64,000 nucleotides of DNA from Candidula unifasciata (lineage: Eukaryota; Mollusca; Gastropoda; Stylommatophora; Geomitridae), in assembly GCA_905116865.2 (NCBI GenBank), contig CAJHNH020002703.1, positions 88,734 to 152,733 on the forward strand, written 5' to 3'. Positions 1 to 12,789 of the stretch are shown here, one piece after another. The translations under genes were made by a program, and so were the position numbers. The number at the start of each line of letters is the position of its first letter. Positions within the stretch are counted from its first letter, which is position 1. A model generated the notes under the pieces. It saw only the letters and a program-made list of their open reading frames with translations, was not told the DNA's origin and searched no databases.

Positions 1-85
1 TCCTTTTTGCTCATATAGACATTATACTTAAACGTATTTGTTAACTCATTTAATAGCATTTAATATTATTTCAAGTTTATATACA

Positions 86-202
86 GGCCTATTTACAATG
101 GCAAACTACTGGACGTAAATGTACCTAGAAAAACCACACAACAGCCAGTGGCTGTTGGGGTTGGTTCTGCAAACGTCCTGTAAAGGATACGCAACTAACT
201 AA
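86..202 (+). repeat. SINE family A, 5'-truncated copy
   Basis: This stretch is the same sequence, on the opposite strand, as the repeats at 5023-5215 and 49138-49300. Shared landmarks are a 'ggcaaactac' block, a 'cctagaaaaaccacacaaca' block and an end reading 'cctgtaaaggatacgcaact'. The longer copy at 5023-5215 carries a tRNA-like internal-promoter sequence at its head, which is missing here, so this is a 5'-truncated insertion. Grouping three copies as one SINE family is inference from this window alone. Confidence 0.7.
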
Positions 203-1790
203 CATATACATATACTGTTAGTATTATGCTCTTTAACTATGAATTATCATCTTGAAACCTTCTCTCTCCCCACCCCCCTCCCCCTTTGCCCAGAAAATGT
301 GTAAGGTAATGGTCCGTGGGGGTTGAAAATAGGGGTGGGGAGGGGGCGCTGAGGTGGAAGTGAGCAGCCTGCCCATCCCCATACATTCTCAGTGTGGACG
401 CCGCTGGAAACAACAATTAATGCAGCCAGAGCGTACATTGCCAGCAACGGATTAACACTGACAGATAAAGCAGATTAAACTTTCCGGGTTAAAAGAAAAA
501 GCAAGCTGATTTACACAACATTTTCTCAGTTCAACCTAAAATTGATAGAAGATGAAAACGCGTTTTGGAATATCAAATACCGCCCACGTTCTGTTCTGGC
601 TGTGAATTAGGGACACTGTTTACACCGATTAGAAAGAATTAGAGCCCATTTGCAATTTTACGAAGTATATTGAAAGGAATGATGAGCGGCTGACAGAACT
701 GTTGCGAACGCAGGAAGACCGGGGTTAATTGCTAATCTGCACAGCTCTTTGCGACACCAGCTAGGCAGCCCTAAATCCCCAAGCTGGAAAGATTCCCAAC
801 CCCTTCAACCCCTGCATCGCACAAGTAGTAAATACTGGTTGTAATGACCATTTTTTGCGGTTGGGGGCAGAGCCCGATAGGCTTTTTTATACAGCATTAC
901 TGAAGCAGTGGGGGTATGTACTATAGCTATATTTATAGACACTAACAGGCGTTTGACAGATGGCGTCAACATGACTGATGCCGCCTTAACCTCCCATTAC
1001 CCTTATGTTACACTTTAAACTAGGTAGACCTGGAAACCAACGTAATTTATAAAAACCTACTTTGAAGTGGATTCTAACTTACAACCTTCGGGTCGGCAGT
1101 TACAGCAACAAGCCTCTGTGCCATGGATTTAAAAATAATTATATTAACAGGTTGAACTGCAATTATGCGTGAACTTATTAAATTTTAAAACAACAGCAGG
1201 GCAAAGAAATATACGACATCTGTGGACTAGTTTACACTGACATTTTACAAATCTTGAAAATTTAGGACTCTTAACACATACACATACCACTCCCACAATC
1301 GCACACTCAAACTCACACATAGTTAGACATACACGCGCATTCACAGCAGTACTATAGCCTACTTCCTAATTTGTTTCAGTCCTTGCAAAGTTCCACACTA
1401 AGTTAAGCTCACGGACTCGCCAGCACGTTTCTAGGATCGTCTCTTCACTGAAGGAAATTAACAGAAGAAATGATAAATAGCGGCTAGGGTATTGTAACCA
1501 TCAGCTGCTAATTGCATCGTTTGCAAAGTGTCTGGCACATTCTGTCTTCTAATTTCCCGCAGGGATGGTCGTCTGAAGAAAATATTGTTGGTGTTAGCAG
1601 TGGCTCAGATTGCCTCAACGGCTTACACTGGAGAGACACTGGCAATGCTGATTTATCTCTGCGCATGCAGACGAGAAATATTCTTCCACACATGTCCGCG
1701 CCAGATGCGAACTTTCATTCTTAATAAAAACCAGAGTAATTATAGCCAAACACACACGCAAGCTCAATTATATATATATTGATAGATAGA
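203..1790. other. Unique non-coding stretch
   Basis: I see no gene in this stretch. Open frames are short and lack conserved motifs. It contains a short G/C-rich low-complexity patch near 262-350. An 84-codon frame at 1528-1782 starts just after a splice-acceptor-like 'ttctaatttcccgcag', but I do not recognise its product and it runs into the satellite that follows. Confidence 0.5.
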
Positions 1791-1796
1791 TAAGTA

Positions 1797-2221
<425 letters not shown>

Positions 2222-2289
2222 TATATAGATATAGACATAAAGAGAGTGACATATAGATGGAAACGAAGACAGAGACAGAAAGGGTGAGC

Positions 2290-2291
<2 letters not shown>

Positions 2292-2360
<69 letters not shown>
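2292..2360. repeat. GA dinucleotide microsatellite
   Basis: About 33 uninterrupted GA units, separated from the larger GACA/GATA array by about 70 bases of GACA-like and ATA-rich degenerate sequence. Confidence 0.95.
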
Positions 2361-2361
<1 letters not shown>

Positions 2362-2825
2362 TAAAGAGAGAAACACTTTGTTGTAGCAAGAGCGAACAGC
2401 GTCCAACGTCTGAGGATGGGTAATCGCTCTACTGTGACGGTATAGAAGCCAACAAATGCAGGCTGGAGGAGAAGTCTACATCCGTATCTACGATGCGTCA
2501 TGGTGTGAAGACTTGGAGCCGGACAGTCTGGCTCAGAGTGTAAAGGGCAATAAGCGATGTCTCTCAAATATATGTAATTTAACATTGCTCTTCAGCTGTA
2601 CTATTGCTCCAATCATTCATGCTAGCAACATTCTTTTGCTCTTCAAATGACGATAGAATGGAAGTTATATTATGGGATATGTGTAATACATACATATCAT
2701 AAGTGAATCAGGTAAAAAAAAAAAAAATAAATAAATAAGCAAATGAAAGCGACGGTCTACGTGCTAATTTGTCCCCCTTTCCTTCCCTTCATAGCATGCT
2801 AACAACATATAAGCAATTACGTCTC

Positions 2826-3426
2826 AGTCATCGTCATCATCATCACCATCATCATCAGTTTCCAATTTTATTGTAAAGCGTTGTTGGGAGAAACAGTTTG
2901 CGATTACTGCTTGATGGGCAGCAATGGCTGTTGTCATTCCGTGTCGATGTAGAAGCTCTTTAATGTCATCAATCCATGTTCTCCTAGGAGGGCCTCATGC
3001 TTTCAATTCAGATCCTTTCATGTGTAGCGCCTGCGATGCTAGTTGTTCTGGCTGCATTCTTACTGAATGACCAAACCATTTGATCTTCTGTGTCCTAATG
3101 ACTTTGCTGCATGGTGTTGTTCCCACAGTCTGTCTGATGATATCATTTCTAACTTTGTCTGAGATGGTTAAGTTGGCGGCATTTTTCAGGCATCTCATTT
3201 CACAGATGGTAATTTTACGTAGGTTAGCCTTTGATAATGTCCAGGTTTGGCACTGGTAGCACAGTGTTGGTATGAATATGCTATTTATAATCTGTTTCTT
3301 GGTGCTCATACTTATGTTTGGATGTCTCTTAATAACGGTGTCAGTTGGTATATAAGTGCACTGCCTCATTGCCATCTTCTTTCTATTTCCTGATCTATTC
3401 TTCGATCCTCTGAGAATATAATTCAT
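2826..3426 (-). pseudogene. Non-LTR retrotransposon (LINE) C-terminal fragment
   Basis: Read on the minus strand this encodes the tail of a LINE reverse transcriptase. Visible pieces are a STKKQIINSIFIPTLCY stretch (the usual 'thumb' region before L-Y-G-C-x-W), then IKWFGHSVRM, the W-x-G-H-x-x-R-M signature common at the C-terminus of RTE- and jockey-like elements. Past the annotated frame it continues in another frame as RRTWIDDIKELLHRHGM and ends near a degenerate GAT/CAT tract at 2826-2860, a typical tail of these elements. The 5' end is truncated and a stop or frameshift lies near 3000. The copy at 59045-59402 belongs to the same family. The exact clade is uncertain. Confidence 0.8.
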
Positions 3427-3507
3427 GGATATTTAAATTCTTTAACTTGCATCAGACAGATACATTACGTCTCAATATATGACTAAATTTGTTTCTGTTG
3501 TTGTTGT

Positions 3508-3890
3508 TGTCATTTTTAAGTCCCAGCTCAGCTGTCGTCGGGGACCCTAAAATGATCTGACGGTTGAACGGGGTTTCTGGGACTTGTGCCCGGGTGATTC
3601 TCATCCGAATGGTGGCACCTTGTCTCAGCGGGTGTTTATCGCTCGTTGTAGTGTCCTGGTGGGGTTGATCTGAACTCCCTCGCTAACAGCGTATGTTTGA
3701 GAACAAAGGGCAACAGACCATTGATGTGGTCAGTGTTAGGTTTGTGACTTTTACTTCCAATAATATTCTTTGCTAAACACTGAAAGCTGAATTAGCCGGG
3801 GAGACCAGGTCAATTGAGATAACATTCGAAATAGGGATTCGAACCTATGATGCTAAAGAAAGAGGTAAAGAGGTCTAAAGATTAAATCTT
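3508..3890 (-). repeat. SINE family B copy with possible tRNA-like head
   Basis: The block 3540-3680 (landmarks 'gtttctgggac', 'atggtggcac', 'gggtgtttatcgct', 'tgtcctggt') recurs at 52727-52960 and 61455-61665 in the same orientation. On the minus strand the sequence at about 3838-3856 reads 'ggttcgaatccc', a perfect RNA polymerase III B-box, suggesting a tRNA-derived head upstream of the shared body. Whether head and body form one element here is inference. Confidence 0.6.
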
Positions 3891-3989
3891 CGATATTTGA
3901 ACCATAGTTGAGAAATGCACATATAAATTTTAGAATACTATGTACCCAGAGAAAAGCATTCAAATCGTGAAATGCAGCACACAAAAAAA

Positions 3990-4556
<567 letters not shown>

Positions 4557-4595
4557 TTGGATTACAATAAGTCCCTCCATGATGAGGAAGCTGAC

Positions 4596-4705
4596 ACGAT
4601 CTAAAGAATCACCATTTCCAGTTTTTAAAAAAAGGGACCATTTTCCACGCCATCAGGCGTATATGGCATATAGGGCTTGACCTATATTTTTAAGACCTAT
4701 ATTCA
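4596..4705 (-). repeat. SINE family D fragment
   Basis: Minus-strand match to the 3' half of the SINE seen most completely at 59630-59908: a 'gcatatagggct' block on the plus strand, the 'tattttt..agacc' block and a 'gggacc' block. It is a partial copy without the tRNA-like head. Confidence 0.6.
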
Positions 4706-5022
4706 AATCCAATTTAAACATAATAAGAAGTCAATATCCCAAGACAAATTGTATTTCAGTCAAAACCGTCACTGGACAGTAGAAAAGCAATGACGAAATT
4801 CAAAATATCAACATGTTATTTCTCACGTTATTGACAAGAAGCGAAAAATTCACAAGAAGAAGAAACAGACTATATGCAGTAATACAGAGATTGACAAGAA
4901 GAAAGAAAAAAAAAACGGCAATACAGATAACAAAATTAAAGACAGTGTCATCTTCTGAATCGTTTGTCGCAAAATGTTGACATCAGCCAGAGAACAGTAA
5001 ATTCAAACTAAAAAAACAAAAG

Positions 5023-5218
5023 AGGTTAGTTGCGTATCCTTTACAGGACGTTGCAGAACCAACCCAAACAGCCCCTGTCTGTTGTGTGGTTTTTCTAGGC
5101 AAATTTACGTCCTGTAGTTTGCCACTGCCCTGGACGGTCGGCTTTCTTGATACCACTGTTGAAACCAACGCAAGGCGCAAGGCCCGCAGCTGGGATCAAA
5201 CCCGGCACCCAGGATAAA
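5023..5218 (-). repeat. SINE family A, longest copy
   Basis: On the minus strand this starts with a tRNA-like B-box variant ('gggtttgatccc' near 5190-5202), continues through 'gcgttggtttcaac' and 'ggcaaactacaggacgt', and ends with 'cctgtaaaggatacgcaact'. The body matches the copies at 86-202 and 49138-49300. It is short, polymerase III-promoter-like at the head and dispersed, so a tRNA-derived SINE is the best description. Confidence 0.7.
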
Positions 5219-5450
5219 AAAAAATATTTTTAAAATAAAACATACATAGGAGCTTTCGAACTAATATTAGGCGTACGGGTTTCAGAGCCTTGTTACTTTC
5301 CTGCACTTTTCATTGTGCTTTGCAGCTAGACTGCGATTTTTGCAACCATTTGGCTTACCCTATAATATTTCAGAGAACTTGTCTTACCTTTCACGACATA
5401 TGAGCCAGTAGGTCTAAACCTATTACTCCCAAATGTGGCGTCATAAAGTA

Positions 5451-5483
<33 letters not shown>

Positions 5484-6560
5484 CTGCATTTGTGTGTGCA
5501 TGTGCAATCATAAACATATCAGGATATTCGTTCTGTCGCAAAATATTTCATTACATTAAAAGTTCGCAAACATCCCAGCAATTTACGACTACCGCGATAA
5601 CTTATTAAAGTTTCTAAAGATATCCCAAAGTTGAATTTGACAGAGAGTGCTGCGGATTCAATTTTATTTGAAAGTAAACAGTAGAGACATTAAAAACAAA
5701 CAACCAGAACTGAATTTAGTAAACAACATTTCCCCACTGCATGCATTATAACAACGTCTTAACGTCTCTTCTATATTTATTTTCGCACTCAATTTTTCAC
5801 ACTTGCTACTGAATTGATTTGAGTGGGTTCTAAAGACGTCTTCTGTTGTTGCTATTAGCACTTCGTCCACTGCAAATAACCATTCTGAAATAGTACCCTT
5901 CTATTCGCCCGCTGCTGCTTTGCATGTATTGTTATTGTAAACAATGAAAGGGAGGAGAGATGGAAAACATCCTTGTCATGCCTCTGAATTCATTTCCCAA
6001 GATTTTAATGTCCCTGCTTTTGTTCGAATGCAACGATCTCTTGATATATACGTTTATTTACAGATACATCAGTTCAGACCTCTAATACCGTCTACATGTT
6101 CAGACACGTCCAGATACACAGTGAGGATGAGCCCGAACGGCCGTTACAACTCTGGAATTTCATTCGGCAGTCGCAAACTGGAATCCTTGGTGAGGTAATG
6201 GGTTTTACCCGAAACCTTCGGATTTAATATGTCCCCTTTCATCATCAACATCGTCATATAGGCCGTCCTGGTAACCCCCCATCCCTTCCTTTTCTCCATC
6301 ATCACCAGCACTACGGATTAGACCAGTGCTCTTTCCCTACGCCATTCAGGTAGGGAGGCCACCCGACTCGTTGTCTTCATCTGCCCTACACCACGATCAG
6401 AAATCCTATAATGAGGGCAGACAACCTTTTTTAAAAGTTGTAAGTATGTGAACAAAGTTAATCAAATACAGAGGTTCAAGAAAGAATTAGTTGCTTAAAA
6501 GAAACAAAAGGGGCAAATGTTTTTGTTGCATTAAAGGACGTCATTCTTATAAAAACTGTA
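5219..6560. other. Unique non-coding stretch
   Basis: A short TG/CG run lies at 5452-5480. No convincing gene is seen. One stretch at about 6094-6180 reads as a 30-codon open segment between an 'ttcag' and a 'gaggtaatg', which could be mistaken for an exon, but I do not recognise the peptide. Confidence 0.45.
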
Positions 6561-7053
6561 CTGTAAGGAAAGTTAAGAACAAGAGGTAAACGGCGTTTAA
6601 GCGGGAGAATAACATCCAAAGATGAAACATCAACAGTCTGTCAGTGTACAATCAGAGTGTGATGTGCGTTCCGGTGCTGAGAGGCGTAGGTTCCCATTTA
6701 AATGTGTAATCAGGTACAAATGAATACATCTTAACTTAGACATACAATGCCACCAGCCAAGTGTGGCAGAACAGTATGAACTTCAATGCATCCAAACGGC
6801 AGTTAGCGACGAAGGCTAGGGGAATCTGTATAATTGCTGTATTGTCACATACACTTAATCAAAATGTGGAAATGTGCAAAATAATAGGACTCTTGGTGAG
6901 GACTTACCCAAACACGCCAACACAAGCTACCGCATGTACACTCTTAATTACTTCGAATGATATCTTCAGTTCAAACGACAGGTCTACAGTCCGACATTAA
7001 AAGTACAGACGGTCACATCGATCTCCTCTTCTGCAGTCTGAACGGGGCAATCA

Positions 7054-8195
7054 TCAGTTCTCGTTATGCCTAGCGGCACATGAGGCTTCAGAGAGGACTG
7101 TCCATGCTTTCCTGTCCTGTGCAATCTTCAGTGCAGTTTTCCATGTCAAAGATGCCGCACTCAGGTCACTTTCCATCGTTCGTCTCCATGTTGTTTTTGG
7201 GCGCCCCGGTTTTCTCTTTCCCTCTGGTGTCCATGTGAGAGCTGTATTGGCAGGTATATCAGAAGTCATTCTCATAACGTGGCCAAGCCATTTCCATCTT
7301 ATTTTGATAATCATACTGTCTAAAGTTTCTTGGTTTTTGGTTTGAAGTAGTTTAGTGTTTGAGATTGTATCTGACCAGAAAATTTAGATAATTCTACGTA
7401 GACTATATGTGGTGGAAGGTGGACAGCTTGTGTGCATCCTTTTTGGTCATTCTCCAGCATTGCGCTCCATAAAGAAGAACTGGCAAAATAATGCTCTTGT
7501 AGAGTCGGAGTTTCGTTTCTCTGCAGTAATTGTTGGATTTCCAGATTTGCCTCATCCTTCCAAAAGCAGCTCTAGCTTTGTTCAAACGTGACTGTATGTC
7601 TTCCTCTGTCCCTCCCAGTAGGGACACCACACTGCCAAGATATGTGAAATGTTCTACATTTTCAAGTGATTGGTGACTTATGGTCACTGGTTGTTGGTTT
7701 GGACTGTTTGTCATGATCTTAGTTGTCTTTATATTTATTCTTAGTCCCACCATTTCTGCTGTGCAGTTTAGTCTGTTACTTTTCTCTTGTATATGTTCAT
7801 GTTTATGTGATAGGAGTGCTATATCATCTGCAAAATCAAGGTCATCAAGCATGGTGAATTGAGTCCAGCGTATGCCTCTTAATGTCCTGTCTAATGTGTT
7901 CTTTAGTATCCAATCAATTACAAGGTTGAAGAGGAGAGATGACATAACACAACCCTGTCTTACACCCGTCTTTACTGGGAAAGATGTATTGTAATTCTTT
8001 ATAATGCAGGAAAAGTCTTTATAGAAGAGAGCAATTATGTTGACTATTTCTTATGGAATTCCATAATGTCGTAAAAGTTTCCACAGACCGTCTCTATGGA
8101 CGCTGTCAAAAGCTTTCTCAAAGTCCACAAAATTAATATATATATACTTCTCTGCCATTCGTTGCATTGTTCTAAAATGTTACGTATGGCGAAGA
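7054..8195 (-). pseudogene. LINE reverse transcriptase, C-terminal two thirds (decayed)
   Basis: On the minus strand the sequence runs from reverse transcriptase motif A (FVDFEKAFDSVHR, about 8085-8140) through GVRQGCVMSSLLFNL to the catalytic FADD box (DFADDIALLS, near 7815-7845), then YLGSVVS, LPVLLYGAQCW and the tail signature KWLGHVMRM (about 7265-7300) with GRPKTTWRR. It is broken by a stop shortly after motif A and by stops and a frameshift at 7315-7403. It is the downstream half of the element whose upstream half lies at 10263-11265. About 20 codons expected between the halves are absent and replaced by the scrambled block 8196-10262. The tail arrangement fits RTE/BovB- or jockey-like LINEs; clade not certain. 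Confidence 0.85.
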
Positions 8196-8428
8196 TGTAT
8201 CTGACCAGAAAATTTAGAAAATTCTACGTAGACTATATGTGGTGGAAGGTGGACAGCTTGTGTGCATCCTTTTTGGTCATTCTCCAGCATTGCGCTCCAT
8301 AAAGAAGAACTGGCAAAATAATGCTCTTGTAGAGTCGGAGTTTCGTTTCTCTGCAGTAATTGTTGGATTTCCAGATTTGCCTCATCCTTCCAAAAGCAGC
8401 TCTAGCTTTGTTTCAAACGTGACTGTAC
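8196..8428 (-). repeat. Near-identical duplicate of 7367-7591
   Basis: From 'gtatctgaccag' to 'gtgactgta' this ~230-bp block repeats 7367-7591 with only one or two differences. It interrupts the LINE reading frame exactly where the next conserved residues upstream of motif A should be. It is either a recent internal duplication or, more likely, the edge of an assembly error. Confidence 0.85.
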
Positions 8429-10262
8429 CGAGGGATTTTCTACTCCTTTTTTTTTAAACCCCATTTTGATGATTTTACAAAATATTTTGCTTTGGTAGAG
8501 AAGAGTAATACCCTCCCATTATTGCAGCTGTTAAAATCTCCTTTTTTTGGGGGTTTTGACATTGTTCCTTCAGTCCGTCATCAGGCAACATTTTTTTTCC
8601 AAATACGTTGAAAAAAATGGTTCTAGAAGCTAAGCAGTTGTGTTGGGATCTACTTGGAGTTTTTGCTGGGAGTTCGTCTTTTGCCGGTGGGTTTTTTGTT
8701 TTTAAAGGTGGGTAGCTTTAAGGATTTCTTGTTTTCTTGGGGGTTTAGTATAATGTCAAGTCCTGAGAGGCTGGGCTGAAAATCGGGGGGATTTTTATTC
8801 AGGTCGTTTTAAGAGGGGCGGAGAAGTGTTTAGTCCACTGCATGTTTGTTTTTGCTCGTGGTGAGAGTCTGCCTTTATATTTTTGATGGGAATGCTGTGT
8901 AATGTTCTGCTTCCGCAAATTGCTGGGTAATTTTGTGTAGGGGGTTTAGATCATGTCTTTTGCGAATTTTCTGCTGTTTCTGCNNNNNNNNNNNNNNNNN
9001 AAAGGGAAAAAAGGGGAAAACGGCTTTTAAAAAGCGGGAGAAAAAACACCCAAAAGATGAAACATCAACATTTGGGTCAGGGTCCAATCAAGGTGATGTG
9101 CTTCCGGTGCTAAAAAGGCGTAGGTTCCCATTAAATGTGAAATTTCGGGTACAAATAATCATTTTAAATTTAAAAATAAAAATTTCCCAAACCAGCCAAG
9201 TGGGGCCCAAAAACAGTATGAACTTCAATGAATCCAAACGGCATTTAAAAGACGAAGGCTGGGGGAAATCTGTATAATTGCTGTTGTCACATACACTTAA
9301 TAAAAAATGGGGAAATGTGAAAAAATAATAGGACTCTTGGTGAGGATTCCCCAAAAAAACACCCAAAACCACAAGCTCCCGCATGAAACACCTTTAATTA
9401 CTTGGGAAGGGTATCTTCATTTTAAAAACGACAGGTCCCCGCCGACATTAAAAGTACCGACGGTCACACGATCCCCTTTTCGGCAGTCTAAAGGGGGCAA
9501 TCATCAGTTCTCTTATGCCTGGGAAAAATGGGGGCTTCGAGGGGCTGCCAGGGGTTTTCCCCTTGTCCTGTGCAATCTTCATTTCATTTTCCCCATGTCA
9601 AAGATGCCCACTCGGGTTATTTTCCACTTTTCCGTTTTCCATTTTTTTTTTGGGCCCCCTTTTCTTTTTCCCCTTGGTGCCCCAGGGAGAGCTGTTTTGG
9701 GCCGGTATATCAGAATTCATTCCATAACGGGGCCCAAGCCTTTTCCCATCTTTTTTTGAAAACATACGTCTAAATTTTCTTGGTTTTTGGTTTGAAGTAT
9801 TTTAAGGTTTGAGTTTGGTATCTGACCAAAAAATTTAAAATAATTCTCCCCGGGAGACTATTTTGGTGGAAGGGGACGCTTGGGTGCACCCTTTTTTTGG
9901 TTTCATTCTCCACTTTCCCCTTTTCCAAAAAAGAATTTGGCAAAAAAATCCCTCTTGTAGAGCCCGGATTTTTGGTTTCTCTCCCTAAATTGTTGGATTT
10001 CCAGTTTGGGGGCCTCACCCTTTCCCAAAAAAGCCTCTAGTTTTGGTTAAAAGGGGAAATGTATGTTTTTTCCTCTGCCCTTCCTAGTGGGGACCCCACA
10101 CGGCCAAGATATGTAAAAATTTTTCTACATTTTCAATTGTTTTGGGTTTAATTATGGTCACTGGTTTTTGGGTTTGGGAAACTTTTCTGTCAGATCTTAG
10201 TTGTCCCTTTTTATTTATTCTTAGTCCCCCCCATTTTTGCTGTTTCAGTTTTGTTTTTACTT
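8429..10262. other. Scrambled low-quality LINE duplicate with 17-N gap
   Basis: The block 8429-8983 is a distorted copy of 10262-10830, and 9001-10262 is a distorted copy of about 6569-7790, with 17 Ns (8984-9000) between them. Differences are dominated by homopolymer expansion and by bases replaced by a neighbour (gt to gg, ca to cc), unlike the transition-rich, stop-generating decay seen in real old copies. The open frames here (9307-9773, for example) are by-products. I read it as an unpolished assembly artefact, not a biological element. Confidence 0.75.
8984..9000. other. Assembly gap (17 N)
   Basis: Seventeen unspecified bases inside the low-quality duplicate. Confidence 1.
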
Positions 10263-11265
10263 TACTCCTTTTTCAGCCCGCATTATGATGATTTTACAAA
10301 TAATTTTTGCTTGGGTACTCGATAGTAGAGTAATTCCCCTCCCATTATTGCAGTCTGTTAAGTCTCCTTTTTCGGGGATTTTGACTATTGTTCCTTCAGT
10401 CCAGTCATCAGGCAACACTTCTTTTTTCCAAATATCGTTGAACAATGGTTCTAGAACGCTAGCAGTTGTGTTGGGATCTACTTGGAGTTCTGCTGGCAGT
10501 TCGTCTTTGCCTGGTGCTTTGTTGTTCTTTAAAGTGTGGATAGCTTTAAGGATTTCTTGTTTGCTTGGTGGTTCAGTAATAATGTCAATGTCCTGAGAGG
10601 CTAGCTGAATATCTGGGGGGATTTTCAGTATCAGGTCTGTTGAAGAGGTCGGAGAAGTGTTTAGTCCACTGCATGTCTTGTTTTTGCTCTGTGGTGAGCA
10701 GTCTGCCTTGATTATCTCTGATGGGAATGCTGTGATAATTGTTTCTGCTTCCGCAAATTTGCTGGGTAATTTTGTGTAGGGTTTGTAGATCATGTGCTTT
10801 AGCAGAATTTTCTGCTGTTTCTGCAAGATTTTCCATAAATCTTCTCTTGTCAGCTCTGGCACTTTTCTTGGTCATTTTATTTAGTTCGCCATATTCTAAC
10901 ATTAGTTTGTCTTTCTGACGTTCTGATTTAGTGTGATTTATGGGGCTCTTTATTCTTTTTCGCTTGGCAATATAGTGCATGGTTTGACTACTTATCCATT
11001 TTTGTGGTGTTGTTTCCTGGTTCCTAATATGTTATTGCTAGTTGATTTGTATGTTTCTTTGATCTGGTTCCATCTGTCTTGAATGCTGATTGTAGTTGGA
11101 GTTTCTGGGTCACTTGATAGGGTTTGAAATCTATTCTTGAGTTCTACTATAAATTTAGTGGCAATGTCTTTTTTCTCTTAAAGGTTAACATTGTAACGTG
11201 CTGTCTGTGTCTTAACATGCGTGTAAACTTTTTTGAGTTTAAGTGAACGGGGCAATGATCCTCTT
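10263..11265 (-). pseudogene. LINE ORF, linker and N-terminal reverse transcriptase part
   Basis: On the minus strand this encodes the segment between endonuclease and reverse transcriptase of the same LINE as 7054-8195. It shows a basic helical linker (RRFMENLAETAENSAKAHD, LHKITQQICG), then KAIHTLKNNKAPGKDELPAEL, the K-A-P-G-x-D motif that opens LINE reverse transcriptases, LPDDWTEGTIVKIPEKGD and NGRGITLLSS. Frames overlap and shift near 10600-10860. At the 5' side only a trace of the endonuclease end (D-H-x-P-V) is left near 11260, so the endonuclease is missing. Confidence 0.8.
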
Positions 11266-11359
11266 TAATGATTCACCTGGAGAATCCTTCCAGTATACCG
11301 GCTTCTTGCCGAGCGCAATAAACAATGTACAAGCTTTCAGCTGGGGTTTCTAGCGGAGT

Positions 11360-11537
11360 CCCGGGGTAGAGCGTCCTCAAGGATCCACTGAGACACGTCC
11401 TCACGTCTGTCTCCTTCAGACTGTATACTCCAAATCTTTCCGTGGCATCCCGGGGTAGAGGGTCCTCAAGGATCCACTGAGACACGACCACACGTCTGTC
11501 TCCCTCAGACTTTATACACCGGATGCTTAGATTACAA
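11360..11537. repeat. Two tandem 89-bp units
   Basis: Two copies of an ~89-bp unit, each starting 'cccggggtagag' and containing 'cctcaaggatccactgagac' and 'cacgtctgtctcc'. They lie just upstream of, and outside, the full-length LINE whose target-site duplication starts at 11557. The 194-codon minus frame over this area (11273-11857) crosses the LINE boundary and is not a gene. Confidence 0.85.
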
Positions 11538-11880
11538 TTCCTTAATAACATTACGTATTGTTTTAACGTAGGGTAGGAGCCTGTCCTACTACTAGGCGCG
11601 TCCACCAGGTGGCGGATGGTGGAATGGCCTCTAGATATAGAGGTTAGCCACGAATATATTGAATAAGTGGCCGTGAACCAAAACAGGTGATGGTCATTGA
11701 GAGGAGGCGAGTTAGTTGGTGGGACAGCTAACTCTATAAAATACCTCAAAACTCTACGACATGGCCATCGGCGGGTAAGAGGCGCCATAACCTCTCCCCA
11801 CTGCTGCCTTGCAGGGTAAGTCTCTTTAGACAAAGGCGGAAGCCAAGGGGAAACCACCGCTGTACTATCCCAAGAAAATC

Positions 11881-12771
11881 ATGCCTCAAAATAATACGTA
11901 TTCAGAAAACGACGTGAATGGGGATTCCGGTGGAATCACCTCGTCCGGTAGGGTGCATCATGTTCTACGGGTGATACCTGACCGTCATCCAGCTACTGTA
12001 GAAAAAGTTAATGTTAGAAACATCATGAACATTGGTACATGGAATGTCAGAACACTCATACAAAACGGAAAGCTGGATAACATCAAGATGGAAATAAAGA
12101 GAATGAACATCAAAATATTAGGAATTAGTGAAATGCGATGGCCAGGAGCAGGGAAAAAGTATTCAGATCAGCACATAATTATTTACTCAAGTGGGAAGGA
12201 ATATAGTAAGGGAGTTGGTATTATTTTGGATCCAAAGAACTCAAAAACTGTTAAAGGATATTGGACAATATCAGATAGAGTACTATTAGTAAAACTTCGC
12301 GGCAGACCGTTTGACATCAACTTAGTACAGATTTATGCCCCAACAGCAGATAGTTCAGAGGAAGATATTGACGCATTTTATGACGAGTTAGACATAGCTG
12401 TTGATCGATGCAAAAATTGTGAAGTAACAATGGTACTTGAAGATTTCAACGCGAAAGTAGGAAGTGAAAAAGTGTACGGAATAACGGGTGGCTATGGCCT
12501 AGGATAAAAGAATGTGAGAGGTGACAGATTAATAGCATGGGCTGAGTCGCGCAGCATGATAATAGGTAACACCTTGTTTAAACACCATCCTCGAAGATTG
12601 TGGACTTGGAAAAGTCCTGGTGATAATGTCCGCAATCAGATTGATTATATTTTGATTTCAAGAAGATTCCAAAGCAGCTTAGTTGGAGCAAAAACTAGAC
12701 CAGGGGCAGACTGCTTTAGTGACCATGTTCCAGTTGTAGGAAAAATTAAAATAAAACTAAAGAACACTTAG
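11881..12771 (+). pseudogene. LINE apurinic-like endonuclease domain
   Basis: The frame starts at an ATG at 11881 and carries the exonuclease-endonuclease-phosphatase fold motifs: GTWNVRTL (residues 52-59), SEMRWPG (83-89), QIYAPT (150-155) and DFNAKVG (188-194). After a single TAA at 12505 the same frame continues with a WTWKSPGDNVRNQIDYIL block and SDHVPVV, the catalytic Asp-His pair, before a TAG at 12769. This domain nicks target DNA to prime reverse transcription. The glycine usually preceding DFNAKVG is glutamate here. Apart from the one stop the domain is nearly intact. Confidence 0.88.
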
Positions 12772-12789
12772 AAAAACACCACAGAACAT

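Noticed and set aside
6094..6190. Possible exon between 'ttcag' and 'gaggtaatg'
   Set aside because: The peptide matches nothing I recognise and splice-like sites of this quality are common by chance.
9307..9773. Overlapping 150, 70 and 81 codon frames beside the N gap
   Set aside because: They lie in the homopolymer-distorted duplicate of 6850-7300; probable sequencing artefact.
11273..11857. 194-codon minus-strand frame
   Set aside because: It crosses the target-site duplication and leader of the plus-strand LINE and the 89-bp tandem repeat, so it cannot be an old gene.
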